DNA from: Pomphorhynchus laevis
Taxonomy: Eukaryota; Acanthocephala; Palaeacanthocephala; Echinorhynchida; Pomphorhynchidae
Assembly: GCA_012934845.2 (NCBI GenBank)
Contig: WNNJ02003411.1
Coordinates: 1 to 64,000 of the forward strand
DNA length: 64,000 nt
Direction: 5' to 3'
Shown: positions 47,130 to 57,332 of the stretch, in pieces
Numbering within the stretch: the first letter of the stretch is position 1
Layout of the letters: each line of letters opens with the position of its first letter
Notes under the pieces: generated by a model
What the model was told of the DNA's origin: nothing
Database searches by the model: none
The model's input: the letters and a program-made list of their open reading frames with translations, nothing else
Position numbers and translations under genes: made by a program

Positions 47130-48160
47130 GTATTTTCAGCAAAAGAAGGGTATAAAGGTTGAATTAGATAATAAAACTATACCTATATTATATTGGAATC
47201 CAAAATTACATAAAAATCCAATAAAACCTAGGTTCATATGTAGTGCGTTTAAATGTACATTAAAACCACTTTCTGTCTATATGAATAAAATACTTAAAGT
47301 AATTAAAGCACACTTCAAAAAATATTGTAAGGTAATCGAAATTAATACTGGTATAAAACACTATTTCAGTATTAATTCTACAAAAGAATTTTTAGAACAG
47401 ACAAAAGGAATAAATTTTCAAAATATAAATACATACGATTTTAGTACGCTTTATACAAATCTAGATTTAGTAGATATTGAAGAAGCGTTAGTAAAATTAA
47501 TTAATCTTATATTCGGAATATAAGATATAAAAAATAAAACATATTTATAAATATATTTATATAAAACATATTTATAAATATATTTATATAAAATATATTT
47601 TATATAATCTTATATAAAATATAATACATCAAATAATGAAATTTTAAGAATTGGCATAATATGTATTGATATTGACTTGTTTCAAAATCATTTAAATAAT
47701 TTAAAAGATGCATATTTTAAACTAGGTTGCTATAAAAATATCATCAAATAGAAAATAGCAAAATATATAAGTAATAATATTAAAAATAAATTAAAAATCA
47801 ATATCGGAAAATTTATATGGATGCATAACAAATAATATACTTTGTATCAGAATATAATACTAGATAATCAAATTTCACCAGAGGACATACGTCCTTAGCA
47901 CGTGTTTGCCCCCCCCCTTGCTGCTATGTTAGGTCGAGGAATAGTTTCCGATACCTGATAGCATAACAGTTCCTCCTGATTATTTCTAATCCTTATTCTG
48001 ATACAACGTCTATTATTTATTAGTCATTCATAAAATTTGACTTTCATTTTAAATTTCAATTTTTTATTTCAACTTGATATAAGTAATATAAAATCATATA
48101 ACAATTATTTATAATTATTTATTATCTAATTATTAAATTTTGATTTATTGATTTAACATT
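47130..48160 (+). mobile_element. AT-rich PLE-type retroelement, copy P1 (deleted)
   Basis: Starts inside the RT (47151-47523), matching 48530-48905 nearly base for base, then skips the remaining RT and ends with the family 3' region (about 47640-48150). The 3' end includes TTTCACCAGAGGACATACG, TAATCCTTATTCTGATAC and TTATTAGTCATTC, shared with copy P2 and with the inverted remnant at 28-30.7 kb. Confidence 0.75.
47151..47523 (+). CDS. PLE-type RT fragment
   Basis: Reads 'PILYWNPKLHKNPIKPRFIC', 'FNQN'-like spacer and 'INTYDFSTLYTNL'. These are RT fingers and the first catalytic aspartate motif of PLE-type RTs. Truncated on both sides. Confidence 0.7.
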
Positions 48161-48239
48161 ATTATTTTCATTTATTTATTTTTATTTATCTATTTTTTAT
48201 TTTATAATCATTTTCAATACCTAGACTCAGTTAGATAAT

Positions 48240-49930
48240 ATTGATTATATATTTGATAAAATGAAAAATAAAATGAAAATAACAAACAATTATAAAAACA
48301 AAGGTGAAATTAATAACGATATGTATAAAGAACTTACTAAATTAAAGGATAGCTATATAATAACAACTATTGATAAAGCTAGTAATAACTTTGTCTTCAT
48401 ATGCAAAAAGCTTTATTATGATATACTAATGAAAGAGGTTAATTCTAATGATTTAAATGTAAATCCAACATATGAACGTAGTGAGTTGAGTTTTGAAACA
48501 ATTATTACAAGTCACTGTTCTATAATGGATAAAAAGGGTATAAAGGTTGAATTAGATAATAAAACTATACCTATATTATATTGGAATCCAAAATTACATA
48601 AAAATCCAATAAAACCTAGGTTCATATGTAGTGCGTTTAAATGTACATTAAAACCACTTTCTGTCTATATGAATAAAATACTTAAAGTAATTAAAGCACA
48701 TTTTAAAAAATATTGCAAGGTAATCGAAATTAATACTGGTATAAAACACTATTTTAGTATTAATTCTATAAAAGAATTTTTAAAACAGACAAAAGGAATA
48801 AAATTTCAAAATATAAATACATACGATTTTAGTACTCTTTATACAAATCTAGGTTTAGTAGATATTAAAGAAGCGTTAGTAAAATTAATTAATCTTATAT
48901 TCGGAAAAAGATATACATATATATGTTATAATAATTATAACGCCTATCTAACAAAAATTAAACCATCAAATAAATATAAATATATGGATAAAATTGAATT
49001 AATAGAATCCTTAAATATTTTGATAAATCAAAATTTTTTAAAAGTAGGGACATCTATATTTAGACAAGTAAAAGGTGTTCCAATGAGTGGTAATAGTAGC
49101 CTAATTATAGCTGACTTGTCTTTAAGCTTTATAGAATGTGAATTTGTTCATAACTGTGTAAAAGCTAAATCTAAACAATATAAATATATGAAATATATGT
49201 TTCGATACATTGATGATATATGTGTATTTAATTCTAATAATTTATCCAGAAAGCCTTTTTCTTAACAAAATCAATATTAATGATAAAAAAGGTATATATC
49301 TAGATATGAACATTAAATTAACATTAACTAAAACTACTATTAATTTATATCGTAAAGATGACATATTTAAATTTACAAGAAACATATTTTTGCATGAGCA
49401 TTCATGCATACCATATAATATAAAATATAATACATTAAATAATGAAATTTTAAGAATTGCAACAATATGTAATGATATTGCTTTCTTCAAAATCATTTAA
49501 ATAATTTAATAGATACATATTTTAAACTAGGTTACTATAAAAATTACATCAAGCAGAAAATAGTAAAATATATAAATCAACACAATAATATAAAGAATAA
49601 ATTTAAACTCTTAAGCGGAAAATATTTATCGATAGATAATAAATAATGTACTTTGTATTAGAATAAGATACACTAGTTAATCAAATTTCACCATATGAAA
49701 TACATCGTAGGCATGTATTTGGCCCTACTGCTATATTGGGTCGATAAATAGTGGCCGAAACCTAATAACATTGCAGTTCCCTTTGATGATCTCAAATCCT
49801 TATTCTGATACAGCGATTGTCTTATGTTTATTAGTCAATTCCAAAAAATTGAATTTTATTTTAAATTTTAAATTTTTACTTTATAAAAATTATATAAAAT
49901 CTAAAATAATAATTATTTATTGTTTATAGT
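48240..49930 (+). mobile_element. AT-rich PLE-type retroelement, copy P2
   Basis: The longest copy of the family: RT at 48261-49500 followed by a 400-bp AT-rich 3' region with the shared end. No GIY-YIG nuclease is visible, so it may belong to an endonuclease-lacking or divergent PLE lineage. Codon use is extremely A/T-rich (N, K, I, Y dominate), unlike the LINEs of the window. Confidence 0.75.
48261..49500 (+). CDS. PLE-type reverse transcriptase (interrupted)
   Basis: A 334-codon frame plus a continuation in another frame at 49210-49500. In order: 'IITTIDKASNNFVFICKKLY' (PLE N-terminal K-DK motif), 'YWNPKLHKNPIKPRFICSAF', 'YDFSTLYTNLG' (catalytic D), 'FRQVKGVPMSGNSSLIIADL', 'YMFRYIDDICVFNS' (catalytic DD), then 'INDKKGIYLDMNIKL' and a C-terminal 'EHSCIPYNIKYNTLNNEI' block. 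The order and motifs are those of Penelope-type RTs. Without its nuclease its integration route is unknown, perhaps at DNA ends as in related endonuclease-less elements (inference). Confidence 0.8.
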
Positions 49931-50483
49931 TATTTATTATTTGATCACTGGATAAAAATTATCTTGATTTTAATATGTATTTACAAGACAAATGACCTAC
50001 AATTTAACTTTATTGATTATAATTACATACAATCATAATATACAATTAAAACTACTCACAATACAATATACACAATTGTCGAATTACGTATACAACGGAC
50101 GTATACAATTATACGTATACAACTAACGAATATCCCAATACGATATGCCAGATAACTCAACAGAACCGGAAAGGCCTATCAACAACAATACCGACTTCAA
50201 TACGCACACAATAAGCCAAGGGAGAGGACAATGTTCAATGTCGCGGGCTTTTCGTCGCTAAGGCTACGAAAACATGGTCCAATACCAGGTTGCCGCTGTT
50301 TTGGACTTCCGTCTGTCAATATTCCAGAAAAAATTAGCCCGTTCATATCTATTCGTGAGCCTGCCACCGTGGCCACCGACGAAAACTCCGAGCGCTCTTT
50401 TTGCACTAAACGTTTATCTGGGAATTTTCGTGTCATCCGTCGTATTACGCGTGGTGTTCGACCAGCTGTTGCCGCGAAGTTCT
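49931..50483. other. AT-rich spacer and unassigned segment
   Basis: 49931-50180 is AT-rich with repeated TACGTATACAA words. 50200-50483 is GC-richer and has overlapping open frames on both strands, but none shows a family motif. It directly abuts the inverted PLE arm and might be a degraded part of it. Confidence 0.4.
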
Positions 50484-50701
50484 CTTTACATTTTATCTCA
50501 TATACGAGACCTAACTTTTGCTGAGATAAGGGTCTCCGTTTGAACATGGTTGCTAGACACCTGCTAGGTGGTCAGTAAACTGTTGTACGTCATCACATCC
50601 TACAGTTTACTGTCCACCTAGCAGGTGTCTAGCAACCATGTTCAAACGGAGACCCTTATCTCAGCAAAAGTTAGGTCTCGTATATGAGATAAAATGTAAA
50701 G
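50484..50701. repeat. 100-bp inverted repeat with 18-nt spacer
   Basis: The left arm 50484-50583 and right arm 50602-50701 are almost perfect reverse complements, including CCACCTAGCAGGTGTCTAGC and GGTCTCGTATATGAGATAAA. It contains the start of the GIY-YIG reading in both orientations. It would form a very stable hairpin. Confidence 0.85.
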
Positions 50702-50950
50702 ATTGTGATGCTACATACGTGGGTCAGACTAAACGACCATTACACCTTAGAATTAAGGAACATCGTAATGCTCTAAGAAAAGGGGACATGTCATCTGCCG
50801 TTTTAAACCATTCCTCATGAAAGGACACAATATTGAATTCGATGATATCAAAATTCTTGCAAAAGAATCAAATTATTATAGACGGTTAATTTTTGAGTCT
50901 ATGCACATCAACGGCAGTGGTGAAAGGATGCATGGAAATAAATCAAGTTA
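50638..50950 (+). CDS. PLE GIY-YIG endonuclease fragment
   Basis: Reads 'GLVYEIKCKDCDATYVGQTK' (the GIY and YVG strands) and 'LRIKEHRNALRKGD'. In a second frame it reads 'FDDIKILAKESNYYRRLIFE' with the catalytic arginine and glutamate region. This nuclease makes the target nick in canonical PLEs. Confidence 0.75.
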
Positions 50951-51259
50951 TAATTGAAAAATTCATATCGATACTATGGACTAAAAAAACATCGTCATAT
51001 TCTTTCGCACTTATGGGATATAAGGCGATTTGTGTTTTGGAAACTTTTAGCTTGAAAGGGGTCACTTTGATTGACCGAAACGTTGTTGCAATTTACTCTA
51101 ACAATTGTTTTCTCATGTGGATAATTAATAATGCCTAAAAAACAGATTACATGGCACACGAATGTAATTCTAACAGAATTAAAGAAGCAGTATGGCAAGT
51201 GCTTTATTAACACATTATACAACCTTATCAATTTGGAGAAGAAAATTATCAATTGAAAA

Positions 51260-52300
51260 ATGTCGATAGAATTTCTCCGTTCATGCCTTAGAGCGAAAGT
51301 TATCCAAACTTGTGCAAAAATCAAATCGGGAATCGTTGGTTTTCAAAAATCCGAATTGCAAAGAAAATTGTTTTTCCATAACGAGGTTTGGTATACGTCA
51401 GTCACGTAAAACAATTAACGCACATCTCCCAAAGTCGCGCAGTATTTGGTGTAACTTTGTCCGAAGTATATACAGTGATGATATGAATTGGATCAATGAA
51501 TTTGTTAACAACAAACTGAGGAAACATGAAACTCTTATTATACAACGCCATGAAGCTAAGTTATCCCAATTATCTCACTACAACTTACGACGAACCAACT
51601 ATGATAAGAATTTTATAAACCTATCTTCCAGGATTTTAATTGATACTGAAGAGGATTTGCTAAACCGAGGACCTGATTTTATCCCCACGTACATGCCTAG
51701 TCTATGTGAAATACGTTGTGACGCTGAAGTTATGTTGAGTAACCTCCCAAATGAATCGTTTGGGACAGTTATTACATATGAAGCTATGCGCAAACGCCAA
51801 GCAAAGCTCTTACCTTCAACAATGAGTAAACCAGAAAGAGCGGCAATGAAAAATCTAATGAGAGATAAACAAATAACAATATGTAAATCGGACAAAGGGC
51901 GATCACTAGCAGTAGTGAACACCAAAGACTATGTAGTGCATGGAAACTTATCATTAACGAGTAACAAGTTTGTTAAATTATCCGCTGATCCAACGGCCAA
52001 GAGATAGAAGACTTTCAACAAATTTTTGTTGAAATTGCACAAAGGCAAGTTGAGTAAGCAACATTATCACGAAGCTAGATCTACAGGCGCCTCAGCTGGA
52101 TATATATATTTGCTCCCGAAATTGCACAAACCAACCCGATATTCCGTCCAATTATTGCATCGTATATGTGTTTCGGACATAAATTGGCAAAAATGATCAG
52201 CAAAATATTAAATGTTTGCAAATCTCATAGTTTCTCGGGAATAAAGGATGGTTCAGAATTCGCTAAGTACATCAAGAGTTTTAACGCTAACACGTGTTCC
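51260..52300 (+). CDS. PLE N-terminal region and start of RT (fragment)
   Basis: 'SIEFLRSCLRAKVIQTCAKIK' (about 51260) is the typical PLE opening. It is followed by the 231-codon frame 51312-52007 with 'LLPSTMSKPERAAMKNLMRD' and 'KQITICKSDKGRSLAVVNTK', the conserved DKG motif before the RT. The RT fingers 'LLPKLHKP' appear at about 52105. The rest of the RT is missing because of the LINE junction at about 52306. Confidence 0.75.
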
Positions 52301-52329
52301 GTCCCTGTCGGAGTATAGGTCCATATACT

Positions 52330-53150
52330 CTGAACCCATACTTGCCACTCTAAAAGTATCTAACCTCCCTGGTCAATTGGAAGAGAATGATATCGAGTTA
52401 CAAAAATAAACATTTAAAATATCGAACTTCCGTTCAATAATAGGCAAGAGCGGACATCAAATCCCAGTTGGATTTTGTTCCGCTTCCCTAAAGCGGGCTG
52501 AATCACTGGCTAATTCAGCTTGTAATCCCTTCATGGGATTTAATCTCAGATTTACAATCATTGACAAAGAAGAGTTCACATATCCGCACTGCAGCCGGTG
52601 CCACAAATGGGGGCACTGGGCCTCAAGCTGCAGTGAGTCATCGACATGTGGGGTGTGTGGCTCCCCCCAGTGTCCGGCTTTGTTGACAGGAGAAAAATGT
52701 GTATCCCCTCCATTATGATCTAACTGTGGGGGAGCCATCCTGCATGGAGCAGAAAATGCAGACATTTTAAATTATATCAAGGCGGATTTAACAAGTCTGC
52801 TGCCCAACCGAAATCTGGTACCTTTGCAAATGCTGCCACTCGTACGAGGGACGATGATCTCATGCGAGCAATTGATATACATATAGAAACAATGTATAAG
52901 AAGATAGAAGTTTTAGTATCCTCTGTTGTTGCCACATTCTGTACTAACCCTACTATTCCATCATCAACGGCAATTCAATCATCCAAAAAGAGGGGGCTTC
53001 TGCTCATCCTATCCCTCCTATCAATATTGGCAATCTCCTGAAGAATAAAAAATAAGGGGAAATCAAGATGTTGCCTATGGGCAAGTACCTGCCCCAGATA
53101 ATTCTAGTGACGGGAAAGGGGAACCTTCCCGTTCCTAGCTCCTTCTAGGT
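52330..53150 (+). CDS. LINE copy 2 ORF1 (5'-truncated, broken)
   Basis: 'SEPILATLKVSNLPGQLEEN', 'GFNLRFTIIDKEEFTYPHC' and 'CSRCHKWGHWASSCSE' match copy 1 ORF1. The longest intact piece is 52533-52718, covering the first zinc knuckle; a later 'CWGSHPAWSRKC'-like knuckle is out of frame. Confidence 0.7.
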
Positions 53151-53180
53151 AGGCAATCCCACATCAAACTAATCCACCAC

Positions 53181-53770
53181 AATGCAGAGTAATCGTGAGT
53201 CTTTTTCACTGAATATCCTTCAGTAGAATTCGGGAGGTGCTTCTGCCCTTAGACTTCTATCCGGTAGAGATGCAGATGTTATAGTCCTCCAGGAGACGCG
53301 GTCTATCCGTCTACCCCAGGACATTACTCGATTTATCCCAAAGCACATTTGTTCCCACTATACTCCGTACATAACCCCTCCTCACTCCTCTTCATCTCAA
53401 GGACTCTTGACCTTAATTAAGTGCTCTTTAAGGTCCTCCCTCCTATTAAACTATTCATGTCCAGCCATGTCTTGTTTAGTAGTTTCACTCTGTAAGAACG
53501 GTAAACGCCTCAGTCTTGCAATGTCTACATCCGTTCTGGGGAGATACACAAAAGCTGTGTCACCCTGGTTAGTATTATCGACAGCGGCTACGACATGATA
53601 CTTGGAGATTTCAACGACAGAACTGGTCGTTGGATCAATGCAGCACTTCGCACAGCTAGGAACGGTTATCTTATTCACAAACCACCTTCCCTACCTTTCA
53701 TTGCATATCAACAAATTCAGTCCTCGATATTTTACTGCTTCACTCGAGGTGGTTGTTAAAGCCCCTCTGC
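53181..53770 (+). CDS. LINE copy 2 endonuclease domain (broken)
   Basis: Starts 'MQSNRESFSLNILQ', an in-frame stop replaces the W before NSGG, then 'VIVLQETRSIRLPQDITRFI'. After 53600 it reads 'YDMILGDFNDRTGRWINAAL', as in copy 1. Confidence 0.7.
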
Positions 53771-53839
53771 ACGGAGCAATTACGCCAGCAATTGTCCACC
53801 TCATATGACCGAATTCGTTGAAGAATTGAGAAAGATACG

Positions 53840-54208
53840 TTGCTTCGAAGGAGGTTTCACTTTGATCCGATTATAGTGGCCTTCTTTCAAGCGGCTTTCC
53901 AACTCTTTCCCAAAATAGGAAATGAGAGTATGACCGAATTTAATACCTACCTCTTTTCGCAAGCTAACGCGATTTTATCAACTACTTATAAAGGTCGTAT
54001 ATACAATCCCACTCCGATGAAACTCAAGGTCCTAGCTAAATTGCTTAACCTCCCTAATCTCTCTCTTTCCGCCATACAGGCTCTCTCGAATGAATACTGG
54101 AGCACTAGATATAGGTTCCAGCTGAGTAAGGATAGGACGAGTATTGCTCGCCTTAGTCCTTCTCAGTCTTCCTTTTGGAAGATTTTCAAGAAAAAGTTTG
54201 TTTGCTAA
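53840..54208 (+). CDS. LINE copy 2 endonuclease-RT linker
   Basis: 122 codons ending 'FWKIFKKKFVC', almost identical to 107-439 on the minus strand. No catalytic motif; family marker. Confidence 0.65.
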   Translation: MLRRRFHFDPIIVAFFQAAFQLFPKIGNESMTEFNTYLFSQANAILSTTYKGRIYNPTPMKLKVLAKLLNLPNLSLSAIQALSNEYWSTRYRFQLSKDRTSIARLSPSQSSFWKIFKKKFVC

Positions 54209-54432
54209 AAGGATAGAGCATTGGGTTGGATAGGGAATGTAGGCCGTGATAAAGTTTTAGAGGAGTCACTAGCCCTACACAACTATGGAGCCACTCAATC
54301 ACCTCAACCAATCCCGCCATGGTGTAACCTCAGGAGTAGGAATCAATCTGTTACGGATATCCTTAACTCCTGGGGTCCACTTCCGGGCACCTCAAATCCA
54401 TCGCTCCACTTTCTTCTCGGGTATGTCAGCTT

Positions 54433-55278
54433 TTGACAGCTGATCAGAGAAGAGAGGTGGCCGTCACAATGCTTTTAGCATCCCCATCCGATGTAGCAGG
54501 CATCAATATTAGTAAGCGTGTTTTTATTCCTAAGAAAAAATCCTGCTCATGCCCTAAAGATCTGCAACCCATTTCGATTCAAAATGCCCTCGTGTCAATT
54601 TACGAAAAAGCGCTTGCGCGTAAAATCCGCGACCATTTAAGTAGGCGTAATTTGATCCCTCTAGGTTTTCATGGGTTCGTCAAAGGACGCTCGGTCTATT
54701 CAGCAGTTGGTGAGGTGGAGCAGTTTTGTCGGGATAATAGCCATCGTTTAGTGTTGGCTGTTTTCCTTGACTTTTCTGCTGCATTTGACCGCATCTCCAT
54801 TCCTTTTGTGATCTCTTCTCTCAGGTCCCTCGGGTTGCCTGCGAGAATTGTGAACAGAGTGGAGATCCTGTTGTTTACCAAGCGATTTTACTATGAAGAC
54901 GACCCAGATGCGCGTCAGTTCTACCCTATTACGGGTGTGCCTCAAGGTTCCCCACTTTCTCCTATCTTATACCTTGCTGCCTCTATTAAACTATTCAAAA
55001 TATTTAAACGCGAACAACGTCTAGTGGTGTACGCTGATGACACCTCAGCCCTGTTCACTGGACGCAGGTGTAAAGACGTAGTCTCTGACATCAGCCGTTT
55101 CTTTTCAAGATTAAAAGACCAGCTACCCCAATCCAATCTTATTTTAAACTCTGCAAAATCGCAGGTGGTAGTCTTTCATGGCTCCCCTGCAACAAAGAAA
55201 AAACTTAAGAGACTAGCACTCTCTCGCTCTCCTCCATATTTGCCTCTGAACCACTTCCCACCTTTACAAGTCGAGTAA
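54433..55278 (+). CDS. LINE copy 2 reverse transcriptase
   Basis: 281 codons without a stop. Motifs: 'RVFIPKKKSC', 'LQPISIQNALVSIYEKALAR', 'HGFVKGRSVYSAV', 'VFLDFSAAFDRISIP' (first catalytic D), 'GVPQGSPLSPILYLAA', 'RLVVYADDTSALF' (catalytic DD) and 'LILNSAKSQVVVF'. This is a complete RT palm of the I/jockey type. The frame ends just before the tail region 'WSAKADLDRFKCILKKARWA', which lies in another frame at 55300-55380. Confidence 0.85.
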   Translation: MTADQRREVAVTMLLASPSDVAGINISKRVFIPKKKSCSCPKDLQPISIQNALVSIYEKALARKIRDHLSRRNLIPLGFHGFVKGRSVYSAVGEVEQFCRDNSHRLVLAVFLDFSAAFDRISIPFVISSLRSLGLPARIVNRVEILLFTKRFYYEDDPDARQFYPITGVPQGSPLSPILYLAASIKLFKIFKREQRLVVYADDTSALFTGRRCKDVVSDISRFFSRLKDQLPQSNLILNSAKSQVVVFHGSPATKKKLKRLALSRSPPYLPLNHFPPLQVE

Positions 55279-55879
55279 AATACCTGAGGTTCACCGTTAC
55301 GGTGAACTGGTCGGCGAAAGCCGATCTGGATAGATTCAAATGTATCCTGAAGAAAGCTAGGTGGGCCCTGAAACGGGCTTAACATCTGTCATTGAAAGGG
55401 AAAGCCCAGGTGCGCCTCTGGGGCACTTGGGCTATCTCGGGATTAGTCTTCTTTTCTAGAGGACGTCCCCCAGAGCAAAGGCTAAGGTTTCTTAAGCTCC
55501 TCGTCTCTCGTTTACAAAGCATAGTCCGCGCCGATTGGATTCGTTCGGGGGAGTGAAAGACCCCGGGTGGTTCAGTCGGAAGGCGGCGTGTTGGATCGGT
55601 TGGTGGGTTCAGATCCTCATGGATTTGAGGCCATAGAAGAGAAAGTAGAAGACATGAATTGTTGAAGACCGAAATTGTGCTGCCGCTTTTCTGACTATGA
55701 TATGACTGTCTGTTTTTTTCTTGCATGCTACTTATAGGTTATTGATGTATTTAATAAAATCGTTGTTGTTGAGATTTAATTGCAGATGTAATGACACACA
55801 CTTAACATGGAGTATCAATAGAGTCACACATAAAACCAGTAAAGGACTCAGAACATTTTACAAATAAATTAACATGCAG

Positions 55880-56336
55880 AGACAGAGACGCACGTCTGGA
55901 TATTGTGAGTATGAGTATGAGTAAAAGAAGATTTGAGCGATCGTTTTTCGATATTTGTGTTTTTAATACACATGCTTTATCCTACGCTCATAAGAGTTGT
56001 AAATCGTGCTACTTATATCACGACGAGAGGAAAAAAATAAATATTTTGAAAAAGTGCGGGAAATCGAACGTCTCGTTAACCCCAATTGTATTTTCCACCC
56101 TAGGTGGTGTAGGTCCAGATGGCACAAGGCGTTTGAAAACATTAGCACACCGATTATCCCTCAAGCGAAACGCTGGTCATGCAGATTGCATAGGATGGTT
56201 AAGACAAACAATTGGATTTGCTCGTGCTAGATCAGTGTCGAAGTGTAAAACATCGGCAAGATCAGCTTTGCATCATCCAGTTCCAGTAACGCAATTCACA
56301 TATTTGCTGAAACTAGTGAAGCGAGTGGGAAGCTGA
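55880..56336 (+). CDS. C-terminal tail of a non-LTR RT with restriction-like nuclease motif
   Basis: Reads 'RDARLDIVSMSMSKRRFERS', 'FFDICVFNTHALS', 'YHDERKKINILKK', 'SLTPIVFSTLGGVGPDG' and 'GWLRQTIGFARARS'. The pair ARLDI...ERxFFDvrVFN followed by PLVFst-GG is a widespread C-terminus of transposon RTs and looks like a PD-(D/E)XK-type nuclease core. The assignment to a named LINE clade is not secure. A stop at 56336 is followed by AATAAA at about 56343, so the element's 3' end is close. The 5' part is missing. Confidence 0.5.
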
Positions 56337-56822
56337 AAAAACAATAAAGGTTATTCGACAGTAAAATTAGGGCCCATTTGCGGGTTACCTCAAAAATGTA
56401 TATGTTTTAAAAAAAGTGTTTTTATTAAAAATCCTTTCTTCTTTTCGTTTATTGTTTTATATTGTGCATATATTTCGTTCGTTATTTTTACTTAACTGAG
56501 GATGGATCCTAAATGGATACGGCATGTTTAAGTGACATGGTGATTGAAAGTCGTGAATCGAAGTTCAGTCTATCAAGCAACACCATTATTATAAATGCCG
56601 TATTTCGTAAGAAATCCTGGACCGTTGTCTACTCAGCACATTCGTGCATTACTATTATACCTGCCGTATCCATTAAGGATCCAACGAGTGCAGCGACAAT
56701 TCAGCAACAACATCTGCCTAGTGTTTAAGGATGGTCCGCACAGCAATTCGATCTGGTTAAGAGCGAAAGCCTCAGACAATTAAGCAAAGTGTCGGAAACG
56801 CCTTTATTCACAATGTCACACA

Positions 56823-56910
56823 GGCAACCGAAACGACCAGTGTGTACCTCATTCTACTGATGAGTGTTGCCGGGTACTCATCATTTCGATGCTGAAGTGG
56901 TCGTCTAGAA
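56823..56910 (+). ncRNA. Candidate self-cleaving ribozyme, hammerhead core in non-canonical strand order
   Basis: Core elements: GAAA 56830-56833, CTGATGA 56857-56863, GTC 56903-56905. Stem II: 56823-56828 (GGCAAC) with 56866-56871 (GTTGCC). Stem III: 56833-56839 (ACGACCA) with 56898-56904 (TGGTCGT). Stem I: 56852-56856 (TTCTA) with 56906-56910 (TAGAA). The polarity of every strand fits a hammerhead, with cleavage predicted after C56905. The strand order GAAA, CUGAUGA, GUC makes the three stems cross. All three stems covary with unit 2 at 60110-60180. An alternative HDV-like reading (P1 = stem II, P2 = stem III, GGG after P1', small P4 at 56879-56891, CUGAA joining) also fits this copy. Confidence 0.6.
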
Positions 56911-57189
56911 GTGACATGGTGACTGAAAGTCGTGAATCGAAGTCCAGTCTATCAAGCAACACCATTATTATAAATGCCATATTTCGTACCGTTGTCTACT
57001 CAGCACATTCGTGCATTACTATTATACCTGCCGTATCCATTTAGGATCCAACGAGTGCAGCGACAATTCAGCAACAACCTCTGCCTAGTGTTTAAGGATG
57101 GTCCGCACAGCAATTCGATCTGGTTAAGAGCGAAAGCCTCAGACAATTAAGCAAAGTGTCGGAAACGCCTTTATTCACAATGTCACACA

Positions 57190-57277
57190 GGCAACCGAAA
57201 CGACCAGTGTGTACCTCATTCTACTGATGAGTGTTGCCGGGTACTCATCATTTCGATGCTGAAGTGGTCGTCTAGAA
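57190..57277 (+). ncRNA. Second copy of the candidate ribozyme
   Basis: Identical in all core elements and stems to 56823-56910, 367 bp downstream. GGCAAC at 57190-57195, TGGTCGT at 57265-57271. Confidence 0.6.
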
Positions 57278-57330
57278 GTGACATGGTGACTGAAAGTCGT
57301 GAATCGAAGTCCAGTCTATCAAGCAACACC

Positions 57331-57332
<2 letters not shown>

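Larger units (their letters stand above)
50484..52305 (+). mobile_element. GIY-YIG PLE, end-to-start arrangement with inverted arm
   Basis: A 100-bp inverted repeat (50484-50583 against 50602-50701, 18-nt spacer) introduces a GIY-YIG C-terminal piece (50638-50950). After about 300 bp follows the N-terminal half of a PLE polyprotein (51260-52007) and the RT 'YIYLLPKLHKPTRYS' (about 52085-52300). A 3' end placed before a 5' start, plus an inverted partial copy, is typical of PLE insertions. The element is cut at about 52306 by a LINE. It looks broken. Confidence 0.75.
52306..55640 (+). mobile_element. I/jockey-like LINE, copy 2 (5'-truncated, otherwise collinear)
   Basis: Starts within ORF1 and runs through zinc knuckles (52580-52760), endonuclease (53181-53770), linker (53840-54208), RT (54433-55278) and C-terminal tail to about 55640. 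Large parts match copy 1 at 1-2392 on the other strand. It carries several stops and frameshifts. Confidence 0.85.

Noticed and set aside
50231-50543. Overlapping frames on both strands next to the PLE inverted repeat
   Set aside because: They show no PLE or other domain beyond the first about 20 residues, which come from the inverted arm itself.
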